Assembly: GCF_030816615.1 (NCBI RefSeq)
Contig: NZ_JAUSYD010000001.1
Coordinates: forward strand, 6,408,501 to 6,472,500
DNA length: 64,000 nucleotides
Reading direction: 5' to 3'
Source of the DNA: Streptomyces sp. B1I3
GTDB taxonomy: Bacteria > Actinomycetota > Actinomycetes > Streptomycetales > Streptomycetaceae
Shown: one piece after another, positions 8,901-17,646 of the stretch
Layout: the number at the start of each line of letters is the position of its first letter
How positions within the stretch are numbered: position 1 is the first letter of the stretch
Translations under genes and position numbers: made by a program
Notes under the pieces: model-generated
What the model was told of the DNA's origin: nothing
Database searches by the model: none
Seen by the model: the letters and a program-made list of their open reading frames with translations, nothing else

Positions 8901-8975
8901 CTCCCCACTCCGTACACACCCCGGCCCCGTACTTCGCGGTGAAGTCCGGGGCCGGGGTGTGTACGGAGTGGGGAG
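8901..8975. terminator. exceptionally long bidirectional terminator hairpin
   Basis: Positions 8901-8929 are the exact reverse complement of 8947-8975 (29 bp). After one mismatch the stem continues for 5 bp (ACTTC/GAAGT, 8931-8935 with 8941-8945). It sits between the convergent mshC and PAC2 genes and starts 4 nt after the mshC stop, so it can serve both strands. Confidence 0.85.
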
Positions 8976-8984
8976 GGAGACGGC

Positions 8985-10019
8985 TCAGCCGTCCGAAGGG
9001 CCGGGGCCCTCGTCCGGCCCGGACGGCGGGTCCTGGGGCGGGTCCGCGTCCTTCCGCCGCCCCGTCTCCGGGCGCTGCGGTTTGGGCGGCCTCGTGCGGC
9101 CGCTCGACGGATCCCGCAGATAGGACGCGTCACCGCTCTCCGTCGCGTGCCCGCCGGGCCCCTGGCCGGCGGGGCCTCCGACGTCCCGGCGCCTCAGGTA
9201 CCGCTCGAACTCCCGGGCGATGGCCTCCCCGGACGCCTCGGGCAGCTCCGCGGTGTCCCGGGCCTCCTCCAGCGTCTGGACGTACTCCGCCACCTCGCTG
9301 TCCTCGGCCGCCAGCTGATCGACACCGAGCTGCCAGGCACGGGCGTCCTCGGGCAGTTCGCCCAGCGGGATGCGCAGTCCGAGCAGGTCCTCGAGACGGT
9401 TCAGGAGAGCCAGCGTCGCCTTCGGGTTCGGCGGCTGCGACACGTAGTGCGGCACCGCGGCCCACAGACTCACCGCGGGCACACCCGCGTGGGTGCAGGC
9501 CTCCTGGAGGATGCCGACGATGCCGGTCGGTCCCTCGTACCTCGTCTCCTCCAGGTCCATGGTTCTGGCCAGGTCCGGGTCCGAGGTGATGCCACTGACC
9601 GGTACCGGCCGGGTGTGCGGGGTGTCGCCGAGCAGCGCCCCCAGGACGACGACCATCTCGACGCCCAGTTCATGGGCGAAGCCGAGGATCTCGTTGCAGA
9701 ACGACCGCCAGCGCATGGAGGGTTCGATGCCGCGGACCAGCACCAGGTCGCGGGGCTTCTCGCCACCGACACGGACCACCGAGAGCCGCGTGGTGGGCCA
9801 CACGACCTTGCGGGTCCCGCCGTCCAGCCACACCGTGGGCCGGTTGACCTGGAAGTCGTAGTAGTCCTCGGCGTCGAGCGCCGCGAACACCTCGCCCTTC
9901 CATTCCCGGTCCAGGTGCCCGACCGCTGTGGAGGCGGCGTCGCCGGCGTCGTTCCAGCCTTCGAACGCGGCCACCATGACCGGGTCGATCAGCTCGGGTA
10001 CTCCCTCGAGCTCGATCAC
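8985..10019 (-). CDS. PAC2 family protein
   Basis: 344 residues. Family features: PVMVAAFEGWNDAGDAAS near the start, GIEPSMRWRSF, GALLGDTPHTRPVPV and GPTGIVGILQEACTHAGVPAVSLWAAVPHYV, as in the proteasome-assembly-chaperone-2-like family widespread in actinobacteria. The last ~65 residues are Pro/Gly/Asp-rich and likely disordered. The GTG at 10019 has a strong AAGGAGG site. The role in bacteria is unproven. Its presence in a genome that also has a 20S proteasome is notable, but the gene is 20 kb away from that cluster. Confidence 0.87.
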   Translation of the reverse strand: MIELEGVPELIDPVMVAAFEGWNDAGDAASTAVGHLDREWKGEVFAALDAEDYYDFQVNRPTVWLDGGTRKVVWPTTRLSVVRVGGEKPRDLVLVRGIEPSMRWRSFCNEILGFAHELGVEMVVVLGALLGDTPHTRPVPVSGITSDPDLARTMDLEETRYEGPTGIVGILQEACTHAGVPAVSLWAAVPHYVSQPPNPKATLALLNRLEDLLGLRIPLGELPEDARAWQLGVDQLAAEDSEVAEYVQTLEEARDTAELPEASGEAIAREFERYLRRRDVGGPAGQGPGGHATESGDASYLRDPSSGRTRPPKPQRPETGRRKDADPPQDPPSGPDEGPGPSDG

Positions 10020-10200
10020 CCAGGCCTCCTTCCGAAGTTCCCTTGTGTACGGACCAACCTTACGGCTTCCGTCCGCTGCGGCCGTAGCCCGTTTGCGTGC
10101 ACTCGTGAACCGTGCGGTGCTCGATTCGTCCGAGCTGTACCGGTCGAAGAGCGAGCTGACCTGGCCATGGGCCTTTACGGCGGGGCCTGTGGAGCGCTAT

Positions 10201-10230
10201 ACATCGGATGACCACCCAGAGATCCGATGT
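10201..10230. promoter_or_regulatory. candidate FadR-type operator upstream of the fuconate operon
   Basis: ACATCGGAT (10201-10209) and its reverse complement ATCCGATGT (10222-10230) form a 9-bp inverted repeat with a 12-nt spacer, 19 nt before the ATG. The same 9-mer is found upstream of the neighbouring FadR-type gene (13160-13168). Confidence 0.6.
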
Positions 10231-10248
10231 TATTTCCCAGGGGCGCAC

Positions 10249-11571
10249 ATGAGCCGTACCGTCACGCACTTCGAGGTCCACGACATCCGGTTCCCCACCT
10301 CGGAACAGCTGGACGGCTCCGACGCCATGAACCCCGATCCCGACTACTCGGCCGCCTACGTCGTGCTGCGTACGGACGGCGACGGCCCCGAAGGGCACGG
10401 TTTCTGCTTCACCATCGGCCGTGGCAACGATGTCATGGCCGCCGCCATCGAGACGCTCCGCCCCGCCCTGGTGGGGCGCCCCGCACCGCGCGCCGCAGCC
10501 GACCTGGCCGCCCTGTACCGCGAGCTGACGCACGACTCCCAACTGCGCTGGCTGGGGCCGGAGAAGGGGGTGATGCACATGGCGGCCGGCGCGGTCGTCA
10601 ACGCGGCCTGGGACCTCGCGGCGAAACAGGCCGGGCAGCCGGTCTGGCAGTTCCTCGCCCGGATGACCCCCGAGGAACTCGTCTCCCTCGTCGACTTCCG
10701 CTACCTCACCGACGCGCTCACCCCCGAGGAGGCGCTCGCACTCCTGCGCGCCGCCGAACCCGGACGCGCCGAGCGGACCGAGCGGCTGCTCGCGGAGGGG
10801 TACCCCGCCTACACCACCTCGCCCGGCTGGCTCGGATACGCGGACGACAAGCTGGTCCGGCTGGCCGAGGAGGCCGTGGCGGACGGTTTCACCCAGATCA
10901 AGCTGAAGATCGGCGCCGACCTCGACGACGACGTCCGCAGGCTCGCGCTGGCCCGCGAGGCCGTCGGCCCCGGTGTCCGCATCGCCGTCGACGCCAACCA
11001 GCGCTGGGACGTCTCCGCAGCGGTGGAGTGGATGACCGCGCTCGCACCGTACGACCCGTACTGGATCGAAGAGCCCACCAGCCCGGACGACGTACTCGGG
11101 CACGCCGCTGTGCGCGCCGGTCAGCCGGTCAAGGTCGCCACCGGCGAACACATCGCCAACCGGGTCGTGTTCAAGCAACTGCTCCAGGCCGGCGCGGTCG
11201 ACTTCCTCCAGATCGACGCCGCACGGGTCGCCGGCGTCAACGAGAACCTCGCCGTCCTGCTGCTCGCCGCCAAGTACGGCGTGCCCGTCTGCCCCCACGC
11301 CGGCGGCGTCGGGCTCTGCGAGCTGGTGCAGCACCTGGCGATGTTCGACTACGTGGCGGTCTCCGGCACCTGCGAGGACCGCGTCATCGAGTACGTCGAC
11401 CATCTCCACGAACACTTCGCCGATCCGGCCGTGATCAAGGACGGGCGCTACACGGCCCCCCGTTCACCGGGATTCTCCGCCCGGATGCTCCCCGCCTCGA
11501 TCGCCGATCACCGCTATCCGCAGGGCCCCGTCTGGCAGGCCCGCCGTACCGCCGAGGAGACCGGCCGATGA
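10249..11571 (+). CDS. L-fuconate dehydratase-like enolase superfamily enzyme
   Basis: 440 residues. FEVHDIRFPTSEQLDGSDAMNPDPDYSAAYV is typical of L-fuconate dehydratases of the mandelate-racemase group. KLKIG supplies the catalytic Lys pair region; the metal ligands are in AVDANQRWD, WIEEPTSPDD and ATGEH; the catalytic His is in CPHAGGVGLCE. ATG 10249 follows AGGGG. It overlaps the SDR gene (ATGA), so dehydration of L-fuconate to the 2-keto-3-deoxy acid would be coupled to the next step. L-fuconate specificity is inferred from overall resemblance. Confidence 0.87.
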   Translation: MSRTVTHFEVHDIRFPTSEQLDGSDAMNPDPDYSAAYVVLRTDGDGPEGHGFCFTIGRGNDVMAAAIETLRPALVGRPAPRAAADLAALYRELTHDSQLRWLGPEKGVMHMAAGAVVNAAWDLAAKQAGQPVWQFLARMTPEELVSLVDFRYLTDALTPEEALALLRAAEPGRAERTERLLAEGYPAYTTSPGWLGYADDKLVRLAEEAVADGFTQIKLKIGADLDDDVRRLALAREAVGPGVRIAVDANQRWDVSAAVEWMTALAPYDPYWIEEPTSPDDVLGHAAVRAGQPVKVATGEHIANRVVFKQLLQAGAVDFLQIDAARVAGVNENLAVLLLAAKYGVPVCPHAGGVGLCELVQHLAMFDYVAVSGTCEDRVIEYVDHLHEHFADPAVIKDGRYTAPRSPGFSARMLPASIADHRYPQGPVWQARRTAEETGR

Positions 11572-12347
11572 ACACGACACAGGACTTCGACGGGCTCCGC
11601 GCCCTGGTCACGGGCGGCGCCTCCGGTATCGGCGCAGCTGTCGCGGCCCTGCTGCTCGCCCGCGGCGCACGCGTGGCCGTGCTCGACCGCGAGACCGGGG
11701 GCGCTCCGGAAGGCACGCTCGCGCTCCGGGCCGACGTGACGGACGACGCCGCCGTACGGGACGCCGTCGACCGGGCGGCCCGCGAACTCGGCGGCCTGCA
11801 CACCCTGGTGTCCAACGCCGGTATCGGCTCCATCGGCACCGTCGAGGACAACCCCGACGAGGAGTGGACCCGCGTCCTGGACGTCAACGTGCTCGGCATG
11901 GTCCGCACCGCCCGGCACGCCCTGCCCCACCTGCGCCGGTCCGCGGCCGGTCGCCCCGGCGCGGTGTCGATCACCCAGACCTGTTCCGTCGCGGCCACTG
12001 CCGGGCTGCCGCAGCGCGCCCTCTACAGCGCGAGCAAGGGGGCGGTGCTCTCCCTGACCCTCGCCATGGCCGCCGACCACGTCCGCGAGGGAATCCGGGT
12101 GAACTGCGTCAACCCCGGCACCGCGGACACCCCCTGGATCGGCCGGCTGCTCGGACAGGCCGAGGACCCGGTGGCGGAGCGCGCGGCGCTCGAAGCCCGC
12201 CAGCCGCTGGGACGGCTCGTCCCGGCGGACGAGGTCGCCGCCGCCGTCGTCTACCTGGCGAGCCCGGCGGCCGCCTCCGTGACCGGGACCGCGCTCGCCG
12301 TCGACGGCGGCATGCAGGGCCTGCGCCTGCGCCCCGCCACCGGCTGA
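11568..12347 (+). CDS. SDR family oxidoreductase, likely 2-keto-3-deoxy-L-fuconate dehydrogenase
   Basis: 259 residues with the Rossmann motif TGGASGIGAAVA, the NAG motif (LVSNAGIGS), catalytic Ser and the YSASK motif (ALYSASKGAVLS), and the C-terminal VTGTALAVDGGM. The start overlaps the dehydratase stop by 4 nt. Position directly after a fuconate dehydratase suggests oxidation of 2-keto-3-deoxy-L-fuconate; that specificity is inferred from context. No aldolase or hydrolase for a following step is visible nearby. Confidence 0.85.
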   Translation: MNTTQDFDGLRALVTGGASGIGAAVAALLLARGARVAVLDRETGGAPEGTLALRADVTDDAAVRDAVDRAARELGGLHTLVSNAGIGSIGTVEDNPDEEWTRVLDVNVLGMVRTARHALPHLRRSAAGRPGAVSITQTCSVAATAGLPQRALYSASKGAVLSLTLAMAADHVREGIRVNCVNPGTADTPWIGRLLGQAEDPVAERAALEARQPLGRLVPADEVAAAVVYLASPAAASVTGTALAVDGGMQGLRLRPATG

Positions 12348-12400
12348 CGGCGGACGCGGGCGGTGACGGTGACGGGGACGGTGGGGCCGCGGAGTCCGGG

Positions 12401-12478
12401 CCGGGCCGCGGCGCCGGGCCGGTTCACAGCGCCGAGGCCCGGACCGGGCCGCGGCGCCGGCCGGCTCACAGCGCCGAG
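12401..12478. repeat. short tandem duplication at the 3' end of the FadR-type gene
   Basis: 12401-12436 and 12444-12478 are near-identical (about 35 nt, offset 43 nt, differing by one G and one T/C). The second copy encodes the last codons and stop of the regulator; the first is a spare copy just past its end. Confidence 0.6.
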
Positions 12479-13137
12479 CGCAGCCACTGCTCCACACTCG
12501 CCACGTGCACGGTCGCCCAGGACCGGGCGGCCTCCGGGTCACGGTCCCGCAGCGCGCCGAGTATCGCCCGGTGCTCGTACAGGGTGCGGCTCACCGCGTC
12601 CTGCTGGGTCAGCCCACGCCAGACCCTGGCCCGGGTGGTCGGCCCGGACAGGCCGTCCAGCAGCGAGCAGAGGACCGAATTGCCGGAGGACCGGACGATC
12701 CCGCGATGGAACTCCAGGTCGCCTGCGACCAGTTCCTCCACCGAGGGGTCGGTGCCCAGCGCGTCCAGCTGCGCGTCCAGCGCGTCCAGCTGTGACTCCT
12801 CGATGCGCAGGGCCGCCATCGCCGTGGCCGCGGGCTCCAGGATGCGGCGCACGGCGAGGAACTCCAGCACGGTGTCGTCGCGGTGGAAGTCCACGACGAA
12901 GCTGAGCGCCTCCAGGAGGAGCTGCGGGTCCAGGCTGGTGACATAGGTGCCGTCGCCCTGGCGGACGTCGAGGATCCGGATCAGCGACAGGGCACGCACG
13001 GCCTCGCGGAGCGAATTGCGTGAGAGGCCGAGCTCGGCGGCGAGTTCGCTCTCCCTGGGGAGCCGGTCGCCCGGAGCCAGGGCACCCGAGACGATCATTC
13101 CTTTGATCTTCTCGATCGCTTCGTCGGTGACGGCCAT
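12466..13137 (-). CDS. FadR-type GntR transcriptional regulator
   Basis: 223 residues. An N-terminal winged helix-turn-helix of GntR type (LPRESELAAELGLSRNSLREAVRALSLIRILDVRQGDGTYV) precedes an FCD effector domain with the conserved DLEFHRGI and, further on, LYEHRAILGALRDRD metal/ligand residues. It faces the fuconate operon, and the 9-mer ACATCGGAT occurs upstream of both, so it most likely represses that operon and itself. The ligand would be a sugar acid (inference). Confidence 0.88.
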   Translation of the reverse strand: MAVTDEAIEKIKGMIVSGALAPGDRLPRESELAAELGLSRNSLREAVRALSLIRILDVRQGDGTYVTSLDPQLLLEALSFVVDFHRDDTVLEFLAVRRILEPAATAMAALRIEESQLDALDAQLDALGTDPSVEELVAGDLEFHRGIVRSSGNSVLCSLLDGLSGPTTRARVWRGLTQQDAVSRTLYEHRAILGALRDRDPEAARSWATVHVASVEQWLRSAL

Positions 13138-13159
13138 GGACGGCCTCCTCGCACATAAG

Positions 13160-13180
13160 ACATCGGATCTATGACGTCAT
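13160..13180. promoter_or_regulatory. candidate autoregulatory site of the FadR-type gene
   Basis: ACATCGGAT (13160-13168) matches both half-sites upstream of the fuconate operon. It is followed 2 nt later by the perfect palindrome ATGACGTCAT (13171-13180), all within 45 nt of the regulator's start. Confidence 0.5.
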
Positions 13181-13218
13181 TATGGGGGTCGCGGCGCAGG
13201 GGCCGGACGGCCGGACAT

Positions 13219-13253
13219 CCCGCCCCCCGGACCCCGGCGGTCCGGGGGGCGGG
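13219..13253. terminator. GC-rich hairpin in the gap between the FadR-type gene and glpD
   Basis: A 15-bp perfect stem (13219-13233 with 13239-13253) with a 5-nt loop. It lies upstream of the FadR-type gene (minus strand) and beyond the glpD terminator. Confidence 0.5.
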
Positions 13254-13337
13254 CCGGGGCAGGGGCCCGGCCGTCCGGCGCGGGGGCGCGGGACCGGACC
13301 GCCGCGGGAGCCGTGCGTGGACCGGCGTCGCAGGCGC

Positions 13338-13375
13338 GTGAAGGGGCGGCCCCCACCGGGGGGCCGCCCCTTCAC
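13338..13375 (-). terminator. terminator of the glycerol operon
   Basis: A 17-bp perfect stem (13338-13354 with 13359-13375) with a 4-nt loop ACCG, 13 nt past the glpD stop on the minus strand. Confidence 0.8.
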
Positions 13376-13388
13376 CGTGGGTGCGGCG

Positions 13389-14999
13389 TCAGCGCCTGTC
13401 GGCCAGCACGGCCTCGACGCGGGTCCGGATGTCGTCCGTCGCCAGGCCCCGGATCGTCAGTGTCGTCCGGCGGCGCAGCACGTCGTCCGCCGTCTCGGCC
13501 CACTCACGGTCGCGGGCGTACACCACCTGGGCCCAGATCTCCGGGGCTTCCGGGTGGATGCGCTCGGCGAGCGCCGGATCCTCGTTCGCGAGGCGTGCGA
13601 TGTCGAAGGCGAGCGAGCCGTAGTGGGTCGCGAGGTGGCGGGCCGTCTCGGCCGCCATCCGCGGTCCCGGCGTCCCGCCGTCGACCAGCAGCCGGTGCGC
13701 GACGGCGTTCGGGTTGGCGATGCCGGGCAGCGGCAGCTTCCTCGGCAGCCGCGCCATCGGCTCCATGCCCTCGGCCAGCGGGTGCCCGGGCAGGGCGGCC
13801 AGCTTGTTCATCACCGTGCGGCCGATGTGACGGAACGTCGTCCACTTGCCGCCCGCGACGGACAGCATCCCGCCGCGGCCCTCCGTCACGACCGTCTCGC
13901 GCTTGGCCTTGGACGTGTCACCCGGGCCGCCCGGGAGCACCCGCAGCCCGGCGAAGGAGTAGGTGATCAGATCACGCGAGAGCTGCTGGTCGCGGACCGA
14001 GAAGGCTGCCTCGTCCAGGATCTGGGCGGTGTCCTTCTCGGTGACCGCGACGTCGGCCGGGTCGCCCTCGTACTCCTCGTCCGTCGTACCGAGCAGGAGC
14101 ATGTCCTCCCACGGCAGGGCGAACGTGATCCGGTACTTGTCGATCGGGGTGGCCAGCGCGGCCTTCCAGGGGCGGGTGCGCCTGAGCACCAGGTGCGCGC
14201 CCTTGGACAGACGTATGGACGGGGCCGCGTTCGGGTCCTCCATCTTCCGCAGGTGGTCGACCCACGGGCCGGTGGCGTTCAGCACGAGACGGGCGTCGAC
14301 GCCGAACTCCGTACCGTCCTGGCGGTCCTTCAGCTCGGCGCCGGTGACCCGGCCCCGGGTGAAGCGCAGGCCGGTGACCGCCGCGTGGTTCAGGACGACG
14401 GCGCCCGCCTCCACGGCCGCACGGACCGTCATCAGGGCCATCCGCGCGTCGTTCATCTGGTCGTCGCCGTAGACCGCGACGGCCTTCAGGTTGTCCGTAC
14501 GCAGCTCCGGCACGTCGCGCTGCGCCCGTGCCGGGCTGATCACGTGGCCGACGCCGTCACCGAACGCGGAGAGCGCCGAGTAGGCGAAGACGCCCGCACC
14601 CAGCTTGGCCGCGCCGTGCGGGCCGCCCTTGTAGACGGGCAGGTAGAAGGTGAGCGGGTTGGCCAGGTGCGGGGCGACCTGACGGGAGACCGCGCGCCGC
14701 TCGAAGTGGTTCTCCGCGACCAGCTTCACCGCGCCGGTCTGCAGATAGCGCAGACCGCCGTGGAGCAGCTTGGAGGAGGCGGAGGAGGTGGCGCCGGCGA
14801 AGTCGCCGGCGTCCACCAGGGCCACCCGCAGTCCGGACTGCGCGGCGTGCCAGGCGGTGGAGATGCCCAGGATGCCGCCGCCGATCACCAGGAGGTCGTA
14901 CGTCGCCTTGGACAGCTGCTCCCGGGTTTCGGCACGGCTCGGGAGGGAGCCGGAGGCCGGATGCGTCCCGAGGGCGGGGACGCTCTGCAGGGTGGTCAT
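13389..14999 (-). CDS. glpD: glycerol-3-phosphate dehydrogenase (FAD)
   Basis: 536 residues. The FAD-binding GxGxxG motif is in YDLLVIGGGILGISTAWHA, followed by SSKLLHGGLRYL, typical of GlpD, and the C-terminal FAD contact GGKWTTFR. It oxidises sn-glycerol-3-phosphate to dihydroxyacetone phosphate at the membrane, passing electrons to menaquinone. It is the last gene of the glpF-glpK-glpD run. The ATG at 14999 lies 5 nt past the glpK stop, with GAGGAG overlapping that stop, so translation is coupled. Confidence 0.95.
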   Translation of the reverse strand: MTTLQSVPALGTHPASGSLPSRAETREQLSKATYDLLVIGGGILGISTAWHAAQSGLRVALVDAGDFAGATSSASSKLLHGGLRYLQTGAVKLVAENHFERRAVSRQVAPHLANPLTFYLPVYKGGPHGAAKLGAGVFAYSALSAFGDGVGHVISPARAQRDVPELRTDNLKAVAVYGDDQMNDARMALMTVRAAVEAGAVVLNHAAVTGLRFTRGRVTGAELKDRQDGTEFGVDARLVLNATGPWVDHLRKMEDPNAAPSIRLSKGAHLVLRRTRPWKAALATPIDKYRITFALPWEDMLLLGTTDEEYEGDPADVAVTEKDTAQILDEAAFSVRDQQLSRDLITYSFAGLRVLPGGPGDTSKAKRETVVTEGRGGMLSVAGGKWTTFRHIGRTVMNKLAALPGHPLAEGMEPMARLPRKLPLPGIANPNAVAHRLLVDGGTPGPRMAAETARHLATHYGSLAFDIARLANEDPALAERIHPEAPEIWAQVVYARDREWAETADDVLRRRTTLTIRGLATDDIRTRVEAVLADRR

Positions 15000-15004
15000 A
15001 TCGA

Positions 15005-16540
15005 TTACTCCTCGACAGTGTCGTCGTCGAGCCAGCCCATGGACCGTTCGACGGCCTTGAGCCAGCTCTTGTACTCGCGGTCGCGGGTCGCCGCGTCCAT
15101 ACGGGGTGTCCACTCGGCGGCCCGGCGCCAGTTGGCGCGCAGCGCGTCGGTGTCCGGCCAGAAGCCGACGGCGAGGCCGGCGGCGTAGGCGGCGCCGAGG
15201 CAGGTGGTCTCGGCGACCATGGGGCGCACCACGGGCGCGTCCAGGAAGTCGGAGAGCGTCTGCATCAGCAGGTTGTTGGAGGTCATGCCGCCGTCGACCT
15301 TCAGGGCGGTCAGCTCGACGCCGGAGTCCTTGGTCATGGCGTCGCTGATCTCGCGGGTCTGCCAGGCGGTCGCCTCGAGTACGGCACGGGCGATGTGCGC
15401 CTTGGTGACGTACCGGGTGAGGCCGGTGATGACCCCGCGGGCGTCGGGGCGCCAGTAGGGGGCGAACAGACCGGAGAACGCGGGCACGAAGTACGCGCCG
15501 CCGTTGTCCTCGACGGAGGAGGCGAGCGTCTCGATCTCGGCCGCGGACTTGATCAGGCCCATCTGGTCGCGCATCCACTGCACCAGCGAACCGGTGACGG
15601 CGATGGAGCCCTCCAGGGCGTACACGGCCTTCTGGTCACCGATCCGGTACCCGACGGTCGTCAGCAGTCCGTTGTAGGAGTTCACGGGGGTGTGACCGGT
15701 GTTCATCAGCATGAAGGTGCCGGTGCCGTACGTGGACTTCGCCTCGCCCTGGGCGAAACACGTCTGGCCGAACAGCGCGGCCTGCTGGTCGCCGAGCGCG
15801 GAGGCCACCGGGACGCCGTCCAGCACGCCGCCCTTGGTGGTGCCGTACACCTCGGCGGAGGACCGGATCTCCGGCAGCACGGCGGGCGGGATCTCCATCG
15901 ACTGCACGATCCGGTCGTCCCACTGCATCGTGTGCAGGTTCATCAGGAGGGTGCGCGAGGCGTTGGTGACGTCGGTGACGTGCACGCCGCCGTCGGTGCC
16001 GCCGGTCAGGTTCCAGATGACCCAGGAGTCCATGGTGCCGAACAGGATGTCGCCGCGCTCGGCGCGCTCGCGGAGCCCTTCGACGTTGTCGAGCAGCCAG
16101 CGGACCTTGGGACCTGCGAAGTACGACGCCAGAGGCAGGCCCGTCTCGCGGCGGAAGCGGTCCTGGCCGACGTTGCGGCCGAGGTGCTTGCAGAGGGCGT
16201 CGGTGCGGGTGTCCTGCCAGACGAGGGCGTTGTGGACGGGCTCACCGGTGTTCTTGTCCCAGAGCAGGGTGGTCTCGCGCTGGTTGGTGATGCCGATCGC
16301 CTTGACGTCGGCGGAGGTGATGCCGGCCTTGACGATCGCTCCTGCGACGACTTCCTGGACGTTCTCCCAGATCTCGGTCGCGTTGTGCTCGACCCAGCCG
16401 GGCTTGGGGAAGATCTGCTCGTGCTCCTTCTGGTCGACGGAGACGATCCGGCCGTCCTTGTCGAAGACGATGCAGCGGCTGGACGTGGTGCCCTGGTCGA
16501 TGGCCGCGATGAACGGGCCGGTGGTGTGTGCGTCGGTCAC
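15005..16540 (-). CDS. glpK: glycerol kinase
   Basis: 511 residues of the FGGY kinase family. IAAIDQGTTSSRCIVFD is the N-terminal phosphate-binding loop, GWVEHNATEIW and ITNQRETTLLWDKNTG are glycerol-site segments, FGTMDSWVIWNLTGG and KVDGGMTSNNLLMQ follow. It phosphorylates glycerol with ATP to trap it in the cell. The GTG at 16540 has GGGAG 7 nt upstream. The stop is 40 nt from the glpF stop-side gap, consistent with one operon. Confidence 0.96.
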   Translation of the reverse strand: MTDAHTTGPFIAAIDQGTTSSRCIVFDKDGRIVSVDQKEHEQIFPKPGWVEHNATEIWENVQEVVAGAIVKAGITSADVKAIGITNQRETTLLWDKNTGEPVHNALVWQDTRTDALCKHLGRNVGQDRFRRETGLPLASYFAGPKVRWLLDNVEGLRERAERGDILFGTMDSWVIWNLTGGTDGGVHVTDVTNASRTLLMNLHTMQWDDRIVQSMEIPPAVLPEIRSSAEVYGTTKGGVLDGVPVASALGDQQAALFGQTCFAQGEAKSTYGTGTFMLMNTGHTPVNSYNGLLTTVGYRIGDQKAVYALEGSIAVTGSLVQWMRDQMGLIKSAAEIETLASSVEDNGGAYFVPAFSGLFAPYWRPDARGVITGLTRYVTKAHIARAVLEATAWQTREISDAMTKDSGVELTALKVDGGMTSNNLLMQTLSDFLDAPVVRPMVAETTCLGAAYAAGLAVGFWPDTDALRANWRRAAEWTPRMDAATRDREYKSWLKAVERSMGWLDDDTVEE

Positions 16541-16580
16541 GGTGTGCTCCCGGGGTCTGTGTGGTGGTGAGGGGTGCCGC

Positions 16581-17372
16581 TCAGGCGAAGGCGAGGTTGT
16601 AGAGCCCGCCGGCCAGGGCAGCACCGACGAGGGGTCCTACCACCGGTACCCAGGCGTACCCCCAGTCCGAACCGCCCTTGTTCGGCAGCGGCAGCAGCGC
16701 GTGCACGATGCGCGGACCGAGGTCGCGCACCGGGTTGATCGCGTAACCGGTCGGGCCACCGAGCGAGAGGCCGATGCCGACGACCACCAGCGAGGTGATC
16801 AGGGCACCGAGGGCCCCGAGGCCGTTGCCCTCGTCGTTGAGGCCCTGGGTGAGGATCGCCAGGATCAGGACGAAGGTCGCGATGACCTCCGTCACGACGT
16901 TCTGCACCGCGTGCCGGATCTCCGGACCCGTGGCGAAGACGCCGAGCACCGGGCCCGCCTGGGGAGCCGACGCCTGGTCGACCATGCCCTCCTCGAGGGG
17001 CTGGTCCCCGACGATCTCGGGGTCGGTGAGGTGCGCGTGGAACTGCCCGTAGTAGACGGCCCAGACGAGCACGGCACCGATCATCGCGCCGAGCAGTTCG
17101 GAGGCGAGGTACAGGGGCACGTCGCTCCACGCGGTGCCGCCCTGGATCGCGAGGGCGATCGTGACCGCCGGGTTGAGGTGGGCGCCGGACACACCGGAGG
17201 CTATGTAGGCGCCGGTCAGGACGGCGAAACCCCACCCGAAGGTGATGGCCGGCCAGCCGGCGTTCCGCGCCTTGGAGCGCTTGAGCGTGACGGCGGCACA
17301 GACACCGCCGCCGAGCAGGATGAGTATGGCGGTACCGATGGTCTCGCCGATGAAGATGTCGGAGCTGGACAC
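16581..17372 (-). CDS. glpF: glycerol facilitator (aquaporin/MIP family)
   Basis: 263 residues with six hydrophobic segments and two pore half-helices. The first NPA box is intact (SGAHLNPAVT). The second reads NPV (GYAINPVRDLGPR) where NPA is usual; the Arg of the selectivity filter is kept. The GTG at 17372 has AGGAG upstream. It is first in the glpFKD operon, transcribed from a region with GylR-like sites. Glycerol specificity follows from the operon and the long loop typical of glyceroporins. Confidence 0.93.
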   Translation of the reverse strand: MSSSDIFIGETIGTAILILLGGGVCAAVTLKRSKARNAGWPAITFGWGFAVLTGAYIASGVSGAHLNPAVTIALAIQGGTAWSDVPLYLASELLGAMIGAVLVWAVYYGQFHAHLTDPEIVGDQPLEEGMVDQASAPQAGPVLGVFATGPEIRHAVQNVVTEVIATFVLILAILTQGLNDEGNGLGALGALITSLVVVGIGLSLGGPTGYAINPVRDLGPRIVHALLPLPNKGGSDWGYAWVPVVGPLVGAALAGGLYNLAFA

Positions 17373-17531
17373 CCGCGACTCCTTTGTCCTTCGTCCAGGG
17401 GGAAGGCGAAACACCGGGTACCTCCGGTGGATCGCGCCCCAGGCGGGCACCCGTCGCATACGGGACGCCGCCTGTGAGGGCTTGACCGGCCATCGGCACT
17501 GTCACACCCTAACGCGTATTTCCGTTAGGTG

Positions 17532-17561
17532 TTCGGCAATGCCGACCGGTGAACGGCAATG
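17532..17561. promoter_or_regulatory. candidate GylR operator upstream of glpF
   Basis: TTCGGCAATGCCGA (17532-17545) holds the near-palindrome TCGGCA-A-TGCCGA. It is followed 6 nt later by a second partial copy, AACGGCAATG. A closely related sequence lies upstream of gylR. Confidence 0.55.
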
Positions 17562-17646
17562 TTTCTCCCCAATGAACGACGCGTCAAGAGTTCTGTGGTG
17601 CGGAGTCGGCGCGGAGCCCGATCGTTATCGACGGGCGGGGGTGTCC

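Noticed and set aside
13182..16570. Long plus-strand frames opposite glpD and glpK
   Set aside because: Shadows of the glycerol genes; their products have no motif and the codon pattern belongs to the minus strand.
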